Assembly (NCBI GenBank): GCA_009746045.1
Contig: RPFO01001468.1
Coordinates: 1 to 50,036, forward strand
Length of the DNA: 50,036 nt
Direction: 5' to 3'
From: Mesostigma viride
Lineage: Eukaryota > Streptophyta > Mesostigmatophyceae > Mesostigmatales > Mesostigmataceae
The translations under genes were made by a program, and so were the position numbers. This document shows, piece by piece, positions 17,549 through 26,810 of the stretch (position 1 is its first letter; each line of letters begins with the position of its first letter). The notes beneath the pieces are model-generated. The model saw only the letters and a list, made by a program, of their open reading frames with translations, had not been told where the DNA came from and searched no databases.

Positions 17549-19252
17549 TTAAGCAATCCCCAGGTTGTGAAGTGGGCCTGGCTTCACTGAGGGTGGAAGG
17601 TTCACAGAGGGTGCTGTGGTGCTGTCAACAGCAGTAATTGGTGGCTCAGAGCTACTGCTGGGCATGCTGGAGTTGCCAGATAGAAGTAGTGAGTCCATGC
17701 TTAAAGACTCTTCCCCAGGCACGTCTGCCATGGGAGAATAATACTTCTTAATTCTATGACAGCTCACCCTGTGACGCTTCCCATTGATATTGTGCTTGAC
17801 CTCCACGGTCTTGCTGTTTTTGGTAAATCCACGGATGGTAACTGGACCTAGCCAAGTTCCAACCTTACCAAAGCTGTTTTCCTTGTAATAGAGAACTTGA
17901 TCACCTTTTTGGAATACTGGCCTGGAATGGGTTTTATCTTTTTCTGCCAGTTTTGCTGAGGTTTGTGCACGTGCAGTGTTGTACAGTGCTATCACCTCTG
18001 GGGGATATACACCTGCCTGCAGGCCTGCTGGGATTACTTCACCCCACGTGGCATGCAAGACAGGTCTCATGTTTAGGGTTGTGCACATTTCATGACACCA
18101 GAGTGCCCTGTCACAATAGACCCCTGAAGTAGCATCCTTGGAAGGATTTTTGGCTAGTAGGGTTTTGACAGATCTGATGGTTCTTTCAATGACCCCCTGA
18201 CCCTCATGATCTTCCAGCCCAGCAATCTCTATTGCTTCACACCCTTCCAGGTCAGTCAGACAAGAAAATTGTTGATCAAGCAAAATTCTGTCAACTGGGT
18301 AGAATCTGGGTAAAGCAATCATGAGTGCAACACGTAGCTGCCCTGCAGACATGCCAGGTAGGGGTTCCATTACTGTGAACCTGGACCATGAGTCTTTTAG
18401 GATCAGGTAGGGTTGGACATCTTTGTTGATGTGCATCACATCCCCCACTATCATGCCCCTATTGGTGGAAGGAGTTGCAGTATGCCATTTTTGAGGTTTG
18501 GGGCTATTGAACTGACATTCTTGACAGTGTTGTCTAGCCAGTTTTACTGCATTCCTGAGTTGTTTTCCCATGCTACTACCCCCCAGCCGTCTGGCCAGTT
18601 CCTCAGCCACTGTTTCATGACCCATGGCTAGGTGCAGCTGATGAGCAAGCTCCTTGATATCTATGGAGTTGTCAACAGTAGGGGTTAGTGCTTTTATGTA
18701 AGGTTCCAGAACAGGGTGTTGGGAGGACAGTAAGGTTGCTGCCTCAAAATCAATTATGCCCTGGTTGCCATCCCCAATGGTAATGAGATCATCATCCTCA
18801 GAGTACATAAGGTGAGTGAACTCACATTGATTTGGGTAGCGAGGCCTGTTGCAACGGCTGCCTGGAGGCCCCAGGGGATGACGTGCGTGCCAGCAGCCCG
18901 GGCAGAGATCCACCCCGTTGGCCAGGGAGTCGTTGTTGGGGCAGTTGTGCCGTGCGTGCCCTCGTTGGAAGCACCTCAGGCACCTTATGGACCCCCCAGG
19001 GTTGCCAGGCTGGTTGTTGTTGTTGTTGTTGTTGTTTCCCTGCTGGGACCGGTTCTGGCCCTGCTGGGACCTGTTGTTGTTGTTGTTTTGGCCCTGTTGG
19101 GACCTGTTGTTATTGTTGCCCTGCTGGGACCTGTTGTTGTTGTTGTTGTTGTTGTTGTTGGGGTTGCCATGCAGGGGCACACGGTGCCACGTGTTGCCAC
19201 GCCCCTGAGAGCCACTGCCCCCTTGGTGGGAGGACTTGTGGGTCTTGGGTGC
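17549..19252 (-). CDS. pol: CopB nucleocapsid knuckle and integrase, in the -1 frame after gag
   Basis: Entered by a -1 shift at the G7 run 19252-19258; no ATG starts it. It first reads a basic linker and a poly-Asn/Ser-Gln tract encoded by AAC repeats, then a CCHC knuckle CLRCFQRGHARHNC and a second Cys/His cluster (LCPGCWHARH ... QCEFTH). Integrase follows: HHCC-like LHLAMGHE ... HCQECQ, then D in VGDVMHINKD, D in ILLDQQFS and E in GQGVIERTIRS. The C-terminal module includes YYKENSFGKVGTWLGPV. The frame ends at 17549 because of a small indel; the protease follows in another frame. Catalytic residues are all present. Confidence 0.85.
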   Translation of the reverse strand, partial: APKTHKSSHQGGSGSQGRGNTWHRVPLHGNPNNNNNNNNNRSQQGNNNNRSQQGQNNNNNRSQQGQNRSQQGNNNNNNNNQPGNPGGSIRCLRCFQRGHARHNCPNNDSLANGVDLCPGCWHARHPLGPPGSRCNRPRYPNQCEFTHLMYSEDDDLITIGDGNQGIIDFEAATLLSSQHPVLEPYIKALTPTVDNSIDIKELAHQLHLAMGHETVAEELARRLGGSSMGKQLRNAVKLARQHCQECQFNSPKPQKWHTATPSTNRGMIVGDVMHINKDVQPYLILKDSWSRFTVMEPLPGMSAGQLRVALMIALPRFYPVDRILLDQQFSCLTDLEGCEAIEIAGLEDHEGQGVIERTIRSVKTLLAKNPSKDATSGVYCDRALWCHEMCTTLNMRPVLHATWGEVIPAGLQAGVYPPEVIALYNTARAQTSAKLAEKDKTHSRPVFQKGDQVLYYKENSFGKVGTWLGPVTIRGFTKNSKTVEVKHNINGKRHRVSCHRIKKYYSPMADVPGEESLSMDSLLLSGNSSMPSSSSEPPITAVDSTTAPSVNLPPSVKPGPLHNLGIA

Positions 19253-20385
19253 CCCCCCTGGCTGGCCTGCCCCTTGCGTTTGTGGCCTTGGACACCCTGG
19301 ACCTTGGGGTCCTGGGCCTGGTTGTTGCCAGTACCCAGGGGGTCCACTGCCTCCTCGATATAGAGCATGGCAGCTCTGAAGTTGTCCCAGAGGGACTTGA
19401 GGCCTGTAAGCAGGGTAGCCAGGACAGAAGGTTGCAAATTAGCTTTTGTTAGCCAGGTGTGGATGAGATACCTTGGTTGGAGCTTGAGAAGCTCAAGGTC
19501 TTTCTCAATCATTACCCTGTATGTTTTTGCATCCCCAGAGAGGTTATTCTTGTTCACCTTATATGCAGCAAGCCAGTTGAAACGTTCTACTGCTTCCATG
19601 TGGTTATTGGTAAGCACTAGCTGTTTCAGATCAGTGATAAAGGTAGGCCACTGTTCAATGGCTGCTTCAGGTGTCAGGGTACGTTCCTGATAGGTTTGAA
19701 TCAATGCTCTGATTGCAGGAGATGATTGATGGAATGTGGAGGAGGCCCTGAGAGCCTTAAACTGATGTCTAAGGTTAAGACCTTCCATCCCATACTCCAA
19801 AGCAAAAACAAATTGCTTAGCTTGTTCAACAGTGTGACCCTCAGGCAAGCCAGCAATATTGATTTTGGATTCCTTTTTATGAGGGTTAAACACACCTGTG
19901 AGAGGGGGGTTGGCCCTCAAGAAGCCGTCGGTTGCTTGTTGCAGGCGGGTGGGGTCCAGGTTGATGGTCCCCCGCTCATACCGCGACATCAGGGCGCGCA
20001 GGCCCTCGACAGTTTGCAGCTGGTTAGCTGTTAACTGCTGATCTTGCAACGAGGCCAGCTGGGCCTGGAGAATGGCGAGCTGTTCCAGGACATCCCCGCT
20101 CCTTGGGGGGGCCTCAGCAGGCCTGTTGGGTGCCTGTGGCACCTCTGCACCTCCCCCCAGGGCCTCCTGGGGTCCTGGCCACCCCCCCTGGTTTGGGAGG
20201 GGGCCCCAACCCACAGGGCGAACCTGGGGTGGTGGGGGGGGGAGGGGGAGGGGGGTCATGGTGGCCCTGGGGGAGCCCGGGGGTGTCCGGGTAACCCCAC
20301 TGGGTCCAGCCCCATCGGTGGAGGGGCGGGCAGGGGTGTCTGCCTCTGCTCTCCTCCTGGCCTCCTCCCGCATGAGACGCTTCAT
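18985..20385 (-). CDS. gag: CopB Gag
   Basis: The frame runs 466 codons from the ATG at 20385, but only about 378 lie before the G7 shift site. It has an Arg/Glu-rich start (MKRLMREEARRRAEAD), a Pro-rich linker, a coiled-coil-like segment (VLEQLAILQAQLASLQDQQL, about residues 98-118) and a helical capsid-like domain (about 130-345), then a basic tail. Without frameshift it ends in a poly-Thr tract encoded by the same repeats that give poly-Asn in the -1 frame. Its ATG overlaps the ORF1 stop as ATGA. The frame is open upstream and reads a helix (AALREHEVRKEMKRL), so ORF1 and Gag may once have been one protein. Confidence 0.82.
   Translation of the reverse strand: MKRLMREEARRRAEADTPARPSTDGAGPSGVTRTPPGSPRATMTPLPLPPPPPQVRPVGWGPLPNQGGWPGPQEALGGGAEVPQAPNRPAEAPPRSGDVLEQLAILQAQLASLQDQQLTANQLQTVEGLRALMSRYERGTINLDPTRLQQATDGFLRANPPLTGVFNPHKKESKINIAGLPEGHTVEQAKQFVFALEYGMEGLNLRHQFKALRASSTFHQSSPAIRALIQTYQERTLTPEAAIEQWPTFITDLKQLVLTNNHMEAVERFNWLAAYKVNKNNLSGDAKTYRVMIEKDLELLKLQPRYLIHTWLTKANLQPSVLATLLTGLKSLWDNFRAAMLYIEEAVDPLGTGNNQAQDPKVQGVQGHKRKGQASQGGHPRPTSPPTKGAVALRGVATRGTVCPCMATPTTTTTTTTTGPSRATITTGPNRAKTTTTTGPSRARTGPSRETTTTTTTTSLATLGGP
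19016..19163. repeat. (GTT/AAC)n triplet repeats, readable in two frames
   Basis: Interrupted GTT triplet tracts on the plus strand (AAC on the minus strand), separated by CAGCAGGGA-type units. The minus strand encodes Asn-rich NNNN/RSQQG sequence in the pol frame and Thr-rich TTTT/GPSRA sequence in the gag frame. Confidence 0.9.
19252..19258 (-). promoter_or_regulatory. Candidate -1 frameshift site G_GGG_GGG between gag and pol of CopB
   Basis: In the gag frame the minus strand reads AGC CAG GGG GGG CAC. The last base of CAG plus GGG GGG gives the X_XXY_YYZ heptamer of all G. Slipping back one base yields GCA CCC AAG ACC, the open frame leading to the zinc knuckle and integrase. A homopolymer indel error would look the same. 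Confidence 0.55.
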
Positions 20386-21614
20386 CTCCTTGCGTACCTC
20401 ATGCTCCCGGAGGGCTGCCTGAAAGGCAGCCTCATCCTCGGGTATGTCAGGGAGTGGTCTCCCATGATCATAGCAGGCCGGACTGGACAGTCCGCCTCTT
20501 TGCCCTTCCTCGCACCCAGGGCCAGCAGTCCCTCCTTGTACTGCAGGGGTTGGGGGGGAGAGGGTTTCTTGCTGGTGGTTTCCAGCGGGGGGGCTTCTTC
20601 AGCTACCACCCCATGTTTGGCCAAGATGGCCTCCGTGACCCTGGCTTGGGTGATGGAGGACATGGTTTTAAAGTGTGCTGACCGAGCAAGCTCGGCCAGG
20701 TCTTGACTGTCCGCATAGTCCATGGGATAGTCAGCATTTTTTAAGAGGTCACGTAACCGCTGGGTGGCCTCGCGGTACGCGTCCGCCATCGCCTGGTGGG
20801 TAGCCAGGCGACGGGCGGCTTCCTCTTCATATTCTTGCCGCTTAGCGGCGAGCCGAAAAGCCGCCTCTCGGCGGACCTCTCGGTCCCGCTGCCGCGCTCG
20901 GCGTTCTTCATTTGCCACCAGCGCGGCCTGCTCGACCGCCAGGAGCGCTGGGGTAAGATTGATCTCAGTCTCCCCATCGGGGAGACTGGCAGTGTCGGAT
21001 ACCTCATCGTCGGACATTGGTTGTCCGGCGATGGGTTCCACAGGTTTTCGCACCACCCGTGCGAGTTTAATACTCTCCATGTCCTTCTTCTTGCGAAGAA
21101 GGGACGCAGAGGGTCGCCCAAACGTTAGCTCAATGTGGTTATGTCCCTGGGCGAAAGGGACATTAAGGTTTGATGTGGCGGGACGAAAGGTAATCGTCCC
21201 GTCCGGTGCCACCGAGGCCGTCTGACGGGGCATACGCTCCCGAAGAGATGGCAACGTGGGGCCGGACTGTGGAGCCTCAGTGGGGTTTACCACCGAGGTC
21301 TCCGCAGCCATGGCCGCGCCAGCCGTGGTTGCGGCTGGGGCGGCCGCCGGAGTCGAGGGTAAGCCGGTCTCCCCGGGGGGAGCCGTCTCGGCCTCCGGCC
21401 TCGCAGGGGAGGGGGGTAGGTCGGTCGGCTTTGCAGCCGCCGTCCCCTCGTCCTGGCAACCATTGTGAGTCTTTTTGTTCTTTTTCTTTTTCTTGGAAAT
21501 GGCCGCATCGCCAGCCGGCTTCTTGTTGTTGTCTCTGGGCATCCGCCGATCCTGCCCATCATCATCCTCGTTGTAGGTAAGCTTCTTAGCGACATTCTTG
21601 TTCGTGATAGCCAT
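20382..21614 (-). CDS. CopB ORF1, leader or N-terminal Gag extension
   Basis: A 410-codon ORF from ATG 21614, 19 bp inside the 5' LTR. It has a basic run KKKKKNKK (about residues 40-47, nuclear-localisation-like), an Ala/Pro/Thr-rich linker, and a long Glu/Arg-rich coiled-coil-like helix (ERRARQRDREVRREAAFRL, about residues 235-253, continuing to about 290). The last ~30 residues look out of frame: in the neighbouring frame the helix continues (PEDEAAFQAALREHEVRKE) straight into Gag. It ends TGA overlapping the gag ATG. Equivalent in position to ORF0 of CopA and CopC. No known domain recognised. Confidence 0.65.
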   Translation of the reverse strand: MAITNKNVAKKLTYNEDDDGQDRRMPRDNNKKPAGDAAISKKKKKNKKTHNGCQDEGTAAAKPTDLPPSPARPEAETAPPGETGLPSTPAAAPAATTAGAAMAAETSVVNPTEAPQSGPTLPSLRERMPRQTASVAPDGTITFRPATSNLNVPFAQGHNHIELTFGRPSASLLRKKKDMESIKLARVVRKPVEPIAGQPMSDDEVSDTASLPDGETEINLTPALLAVEQAALVANEERRARQRDREVRREAAFRLAAKRQEYEEEAARRLATHQAMADAYREATQRLRDLLKNADYPMDYADSQDLAELARSAHFKTMSSITQARVTEAILAKHGVVAEEAPPLETTSKKPSPPQPLQYKEGLLALGARKGKEADCPVRPAMIMGDHSLTYPRMRLPFRQPSGSMRYARR

Positions 21615-21632
21615 GGTAGCAAATAAAATTCA

Positions 21633-22104
21633 AGTTAGAATGCGGTGGGATATATTGCTTGAGAACACTGAAGCTGTGAGCAATGAATTGCTTGGTTCAT
21701 TAGAAAATAGGTTTACCCTTTATCAACGTTCCTCTCACCGGCTGCGCCGCCAGTGACCGTTGGGTGCAGACCGTTGGCCCGAGGCCGCACGATGACAGGT
21801 AGCTGCCTAGTCACTGCATCGTGCGATCACAAATCAATGCACGCTGCAGTACGGTCCCTATCTAGGATACTCTAGTACCGTCCAATGACAGGACACTACG
21901 TATACTGGGTACTGACATCTGTCACGTACCTCAGTACCCAAAGTACCTATCTAGGGAAACGTATGCGACTCGACTAGCATCCCTATCTGCATAGCCCACG
22001 TGGTATTTATATTCACATACCAACGTGGGTTTACAAGGCTTATTCATACGTTGTATTCACAATGCCTTTGAGACTTAGTCTACAGCAAAGCATGGAGACT
22101 AACT
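21633..22104 (-). repeat. CopB 5' LTR
   Basis: A 472-bp direct repeat of 14454-14927. On the minus strand it ends in TCTAACT and is followed by TGAATTTTATTTGC, not a TGG-type primer binding site. Confidence 0.92.
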
Positions 22105-22174
22105 GGCCCCAGCCCAGTACAATGTACTGAGGAAGCTCATGAATGCTGACTGTCAAGTCGGTCTATCTGTCTAA
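22105..22174 (+). pseudogene. pol: CopA pol, C-terminal end after CopB
   Basis: The RNase H tail resumes after the CopB insertion (PAQYNVLRKLMNADCQVG) and ends in TAA at 22172-22174. It matches the uninterrupted CopE end at 42294-42363. Confidence 0.88.
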
Positions 22175-22921
22175 AAGCTGAGAGCTGGGTGCTTAAGTCT
22201 CTGGATATCAGGCTGGGAGCTTGATTGTACATAATCCTGAGCACACCTTGAGGGGTGAGACATGTCTCTGGTGTGGGAATGTCTGACATTGTCTCTGATG
22301 GAGAGATGTCTATCTGGGGTTTTCATCTCAGTCTGAGGTTTCCCCAGATCTGTGGTTTGTGGGCGGGGTTCGATTCCCTGGTGCCGTCTTAAGGCGGAGT
22401 TTCACGGACTGGCTGACCCATCCACCATGCTGGTGAGGTGGCGACAGGTCCCCTGATTTTCCACGGTTGGAACGAGTGTGGGAGCTTGTGTTTTACATGT
22501 GCTTCGCGTAGATGTTGTGTCTGGTTCGATAAGGGGCAGCAGACCGGCGCCGACTCCCGTCTGGGGGTCAGCAATGTTTTCTGATGAGCTGTTGTGGGTG
22601 ATCTGTGGGGTTTCGCCTAAGGTCCTGAAGGTTGTACATACTTCTCAAGTTCTTAGCTGAACACCTATGGGCTGCCACAGTTGGCCAACCTCTTGTACAT
22701 GGGTAACACAACGAGCCTCCCGTGAAGGGATAGGGACTCATTGTAATTTGTTTGTGCTCCTGAGCCAGTATGGGTGCTATGTACATACAATAAGGAATCC
22801 AAGCTGACTGTCATGCCCAGCGGGTTCTGACTTGTAGTCGGGGAGGATGTCCAGTACCCATTGTGTGTGTTTGTATGTAGACTTGTGTGAGCTGCTACAG
22901 CTCAAGAAAAGAAAGGATTGG
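22175..22921 (+). other. CopA 3' UTR with polypurine tract
   Basis: No protein gene. It is matched on the opposite strand by the dispersed CopE 3' UTR (42096-42293, 36702-37192, 24126-24197), which shows it is part of the element. It contains a T-arm-like hairpin at 22364-22380 and ends with the purine-rich AAGAAAAGAAAGGATTGG (22904-22921) next to the 3' LTR, the expected plus-strand primer. Confidence 0.85.
22364..22380 (+). promoter_or_regulatory. tRNA T-arm/B-box-like hairpin in CopA 3' UTR
   Basis: CGGGG-TTCGATT-CCCTG forms a 5-bp stem (one G-T pair) with the tRNA T-loop, including the B box GGTTCGATTCC at 22367-22377. In CopE the same loop is the insertion point of TRG1. Confidence 0.5.
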
Positions 22922-23627
22922 AGTTAACGCCAAGCGCATTGGCGTGATCCTGATTCGGCATATCTCTGCGATTCCAGCGGCACCGGAACGAGTTCATTCC
23001 GACAAGTATCAAGAAAGTTATGGCGTTCCGACTTCCCGGTCGCGCGCGAGCGCGAGCCGGCTGTTCTTCTAAGTCGGACGTGAATATTTGCCGACGACAT
23101 ATGGGGTCGACAGTAATTCCTGGGCTGACAGGAATTAGGTGCTGTACCTACGACGGTATTGGATTAATACGTCGTACGCAGGAAATAGGAACCTTAACCT
23201 GTGGTCTGTTGGTACCGCAGGCTTAGTCCTGGACTTCTAGCTAGGTGCAGATGCAATAATCACTGTGGTGCATGACTGGACTCTGTGGTCACTGTGCCTG
23301 TATGGCAGACCTACTGTATAGGAACTGGGCGCTGTACAGGTAGTGAATACTGTACCGGGGGTGTTATTACTGAGCAGGCCTCCTAGGCTGCTCAGGACTA
23401 GCAAGCACAGTGCACAAGTATATAAACAATAGGCCAGTGCCAATTGGGCATCTCTTGCGAGCCCGCCTCACGTGTTGTGCCTTGACTTGGCAAGCGCGTG
23501 TACAAGCCTCAAGTGTGTGAGCGCTGTAACATTATCCAATTTTAACAAAGCTCCGTTTCCAACTATATTCACACATTGCTGCATTGCAACCATATCCTTC
23601 ACATTGCGTGTGCTAAGAACGTTAACT
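22922..23627 (+). repeat. CopA 3' LTR
   Basis: A 706-bp repeat of 675-1372. It is 8 bp longer because of two 4-bp insertions, CTAG near 23241 and CATG (or TGCA) near 23271, absent from the 5' LTR and from CopE. Confidence 0.93.
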
Positions 23628-23632
23628 ACTTG

Positions 23633-24125
23633 TGCACTGTGCTTGCTAGTCCTGAGCAGCCTAGGAGGCCTAGCTGCTCAGTAATAACACTCCCGGTACA
23701 GTATTCACTACCTGTACAGCGCCCAGTTCCTATACAGTAGGTCTGCCATACAGGTACAGTGACCACAGAGTCCAGTCACCACAGTGACTATTGCATCTGC
23801 ACCTAGAAGTCCAGGACTAAGCCTGCGGTACCAATAGACCACAGGTTAAGGTTCCTATTTCCTGCGTACGACGTATTAATCCATTGAATACCGTCGTAGG
23901 TGCAGCACCTAATTCCTGTCAGCCCAGGAATTACTGTCGACCCCATATGTCGTCGGCAAATATTCACGTCCGACTTAGACGAACAGCCGGCTCGCGCTCG
24001 CGCGCGACCGGGAAGTCGGAACGCCATAACTTTCTTGATACTTGTCGGAATGAACTCGTTCCGGTGCCGCTGGAATCGCAGAGATATGCCGAATCAGGTA
24101 CACGCTAATGCGCTTGGCGTTAACT
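23633..24125 (-). repeat. CopE 3' LTR, right fragment
   Basis: A reverse-complement copy of the CopA LTR, from the ACTTG target duplication to AGTTAACG (reading GGCGTTAACT at 24116-24125). It carries a 4-bp insertion (CTAG or AGCT) near 23671 and another 4 bp near 23884. Confidence 0.92.
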
Positions 24126-24197
24126 CCAATCCTTTCTTTTCTTGAGCTGTAGCAGCTCACACAAGTCTACATACAACCACACACAATGGGTACTGGA
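24126..24197 (-). other. CopE 3' UTR, part 1 (polypurine tract end)
   Basis: A reverse-complement match to the last bases of the CopA 3' UTR, including the polypurine tract (CCAATCCTTTCTTTTCTT on the plus strand). It is cut at CTGGA (24193-24197), the CopD target duplication, and resumes at 36702. Confidence 0.88.
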
Positions 24198-26435
24198 AGT
24201 TAATAAACGAGTGGACCTCTCAATGCTCAATGGCCTAACGCATGTGTTTATTACAATAAATCACAAGCCCCGCACCCAACGTGCACAAGGGCATTTCTAT
24301 TCCCACTATTACCAATCCACCAACATTTGATTAAAACAATAAGTGGGCAATTACAGAACCCATGAGTGAGCCTGCCACGCTGCACCCATTTCATGATTGA
24401 TTGTAGTTCTCGTTACCCTAGAAACAAACACAAAAAGAGGGAGGGGGGGGGGGACAAGAAAAAGAGACCTAGAACATCGTGCAAATGGCACTTTAGGGCG
24501 GCGTAGCCCAGGCTCGCCTCATGAGCCGTCAGCAACAGTAACTTAATTGCTACTTAACTTAACGAACTAGAAATGGCCATACAAAACTGGCCAACTAATT
24601 CTAACTCATGGAACCGGTCCAGCCCAAGGCCCACCGTCCCGTAGTACCACTCACATAGCGGCGTTCATTCTCATCTGTTATAAAGAAACTACGTTCAGAG
24701 AACACCGATTCTATTCCCACTATTACCAATCCACCAACATTTGATTAAAACAATAAGTGGGCAATTACAGAACCCATGAGTGAGCCTGCCACGCTGCACC
24801 CATTTCATGATTGATTGTAGTTCTCGTTACCCAACCCCCTTTCCTGGTGCTTTATCTCCAAAGCTCCGCCAACCACTTTCGCTCAGTGGCTCCCGAGGCT
24901 GCCCTGCCGCAACGGTCACGACCATTACAATCGCCGGCGGCTGTAGCGAGCCTCATGCACGATAACCCTTTGCAGGGCCCCCCCCAGCCTTCCACCCTCG
25001 GCCAGTAAAAGAGGGTGTTGAATGTGCACGCAAAGACAAGGAAGAAGACGCCTCGTTTAACGATCACGGACCTCCCTCAAAGGCCAGTGCCGCCCTAACG
25101 TGACGACAACTTGTAGGACGTCACCCGATGCCACCATATCTCGATTACTGTCAACGTTGTCACCTGGGGGAGTAACTTTCCATATTTCAGGTTTTAGTTG
25201 ATGAGCAGGCTCTCATCACACACCCCAGCGGCCGATAAAGCGCAAGCGCAACTGGGCCGGCCAAAATATTTGGTCCTGCCCGGCCCAGGTCCGTCTGTTA
25301 AACTGGCCCCTTAAGTCTCGGTCTGAATCGAAATATTGCATAATTCCGGAATTCGTCCCCACCACATTCCCGAGACCTCACGCACCCATAAGAGCGGATG
25401 CTGGTAAATATTTTTCTACTTACGCGAGGGCCGACAGACTTGTCGTCCATCACAATGCCCACTAAAAGTAACCCGACCACCCTTCCTTCGGCAGTCAGCA
25501 GTCAGGAACTGCAACCCTGCTGCGACATTCCGCAGCAAAGCGGTAGGCACTGCAGCGTGGCACGGAAATCTTACTCATGGCTTCAGAGTTCCGTACAGGT
25601 GCCACGCGCAGGCAAACGCGAAGTATTTTATAGTCTCTCGTCGGCCAAGAACCCAGCTGCGGGGAGAAAACCGACGAGGGTAATTTCAATTTCTTTTTCA
25701 CAGTCACGTGACTGTTCAAGCTATGTCAGTCACGCGCCATCTCTAATCGGCCACCGCCAGCCAAAAGGCTGACGCGATTAGGGCAGCATTAAATTTCTTG
25801 TAATCCGCCATACCCATACCCCATACATCCGATTACAAGAAAAAGAGACCTAGAACATCGTGCAAATGGCACTTTAGGGCGGCGTAGCCCAGGCTCGCCT
25901 CATGAGCCGTCAGCAACAGTAACTTAATTGCTACTTAACTTAACGAACTAGAAATGGCCATACAAAACTGGCCAACTAATTCTAACTCATGGAACCGGTC
26001 CAGCCCAAGGCCCACCGTCCCGTAGTACCACTCACATAGCGGCGTTCATTCTCATCTGTTATAAAGAAACTACGTTCAGAGAACACCGATTAGCATTGTC
26101 GACAAGCAACGCTCTGCCTGGCTGCCACGTCTGGAGCAGCCGACAGTGGCCGTTGGGCTCTGTGGTGCAGCCTGAGTGGCGCGACGCCACTGCTAGACTC
26201 TCAGGACCTTAGTCCAACATCCGACACCTCAATGTCAGTCCCGAGTGGGTACTGGCGACGCCGTACCGCCAATCCTACTTGGGTACTGGCGTCCGTCACC
26301 AGGACTCGGCTATCGAATAGTCTAGCCTGCCGAATCACATATAGCCGGGACTTCTGACCGAGCCTACACGTGCGAAACCCCAGATAGCACATTGCTATCT
26401 GGTACTTAGCCTATGTCCACGACTAGAGGCTAACT
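24198..26435 (-). repeat. CopD 3' LTR, enlarged to 2.2 kb by internal duplication
   Basis: Bounded by AGTTAATA and GGCTAACT, the shared terminal signature. Its length (2,238 bp against 470-700 bp in relatives) is explained partly by a duplicated block: 124 bp at 24295-24418 and 24709-24832, and 257 bp at 24454-24710 and 25835-26091. Only one LTR is present, so the boundaries rest on the signature and the CTGGA duplication. Confidence 0.7.
24295..26091. repeat. Duplicated X-spacer-Y block within the CopD LTR
   Basis: Two tandem units share flanks X (124 bp) and Y (257 bp), but the first has a 35-bp spacer with a run of 11 or more G (24419-24453) and the second has a 1,002-bp spacer (24833-25834). 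The long spacer holds no credible gene on either strand. Either the first unit lost its spacer or the second received an insertion. Confidence 0.8.
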
Positions 26436-26437
26436 CC

Positions 26438-26440
<3 letters not shown>

Positions 26441-26478
<38 letters not shown>
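26441..26478 (-). repeat. Poly(A) tract (poly-T on plus) next to the CopD LTR
   Basis: An uninterrupted run of about 38 T on the plus strand, 5 bp from the LTR end. On the element strand this is A(n)CTGG|AGTTAG, the place of the polypurine tract; it appears to be an expanded tract. Confidence 0.85.
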
Positions 26479-26481
<3 letters not shown>

Positions 26482-26810
26482 GCATCAGTGCTGCACCTCC
26501 AGTTTTTATTCCTTTTTGTTTTTTTCAGGTACTTGGCAATATCATGAATAAGACATTGGTACAGGAAAACTCATATCAGACCACAATGGACGTTGTGAAT
26601 TAAAGCGCCCACAGACCCCATTGCCTTTAAATCTGACAGTGTCTTTGAGGTTTCTGGACCTAGGATCCCCTGTTTGTACAAGTCAGTGGAGTGATGAGTG
26701 GCTATGGAAAAACCAGGGGGCACATCAAGAAATTATTATGTTTGTTGCCAAGTTGCCACCAGCTGGGAAAGACCATAGTCTGCACCATTAGTCTGGAGTG
26801 CCCTATTTCA
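26479..26810 (-). other. CopD 3' UTR
   Basis: Lies between the pol stop and the polypurine tract. No gene, no T-arm-like motif and no notable repeat seen. Confidence 0.65.

Larger units (their letters stand above)
14454..22104 (-). mobile_element. CopB, Copia-like LTR retrotransposon, minus strand
   Basis: LTRs at 14454-14927 and 21633-22104 begin AGTTAGAA and end GACTAACT. The duplication GGCCC (14449-14453, 22105-22109) restores the CACAAGGCCCCAGCC found in CopE RNase H. Minus-strand order: ORF1 (leader/Gag N-terminus), Gag, zinc knuckle plus integrase in the -1 frame, protease-like, RT, RNase H. It has at least two pol frameshifts outside the candidate programmed site. LTRs differ by two 1-bp indels and few substitutions. 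Confidence 0.93.
675..23627 (+). mobile_element. CopA, Copia-like LTR retrotransposon, plus strand
   Basis: LTRs at 675-1372 and 22922-23627 begin AGTTAACG and end CGTTAACT. The flanking 5-bp duplication ACTTG (670-674 and 23628-23632) restores the TATATACTTGTGCAC seen in the LTR at 48361. Between the LTRs, in order, are a broken ORF0, an intact gag, UGA, then pol with integrase, protease-like, RT and RNase H. Pol is interrupted by FB1, CopC and CopB. The two LTRs differ mainly by two 4-bp insertions and a few substitutions, so the insertion is recent compared with CopE. It landed inside an LTR of its own family in opposite orientation. Confidence 0.93.

Noticed and set aside
18812-19452. Plus-strand ORFs rich in Val, Leu and Cys around the GTT repeats
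   Set aside because: They are antisense readings of the triplet repeat region of CopB.
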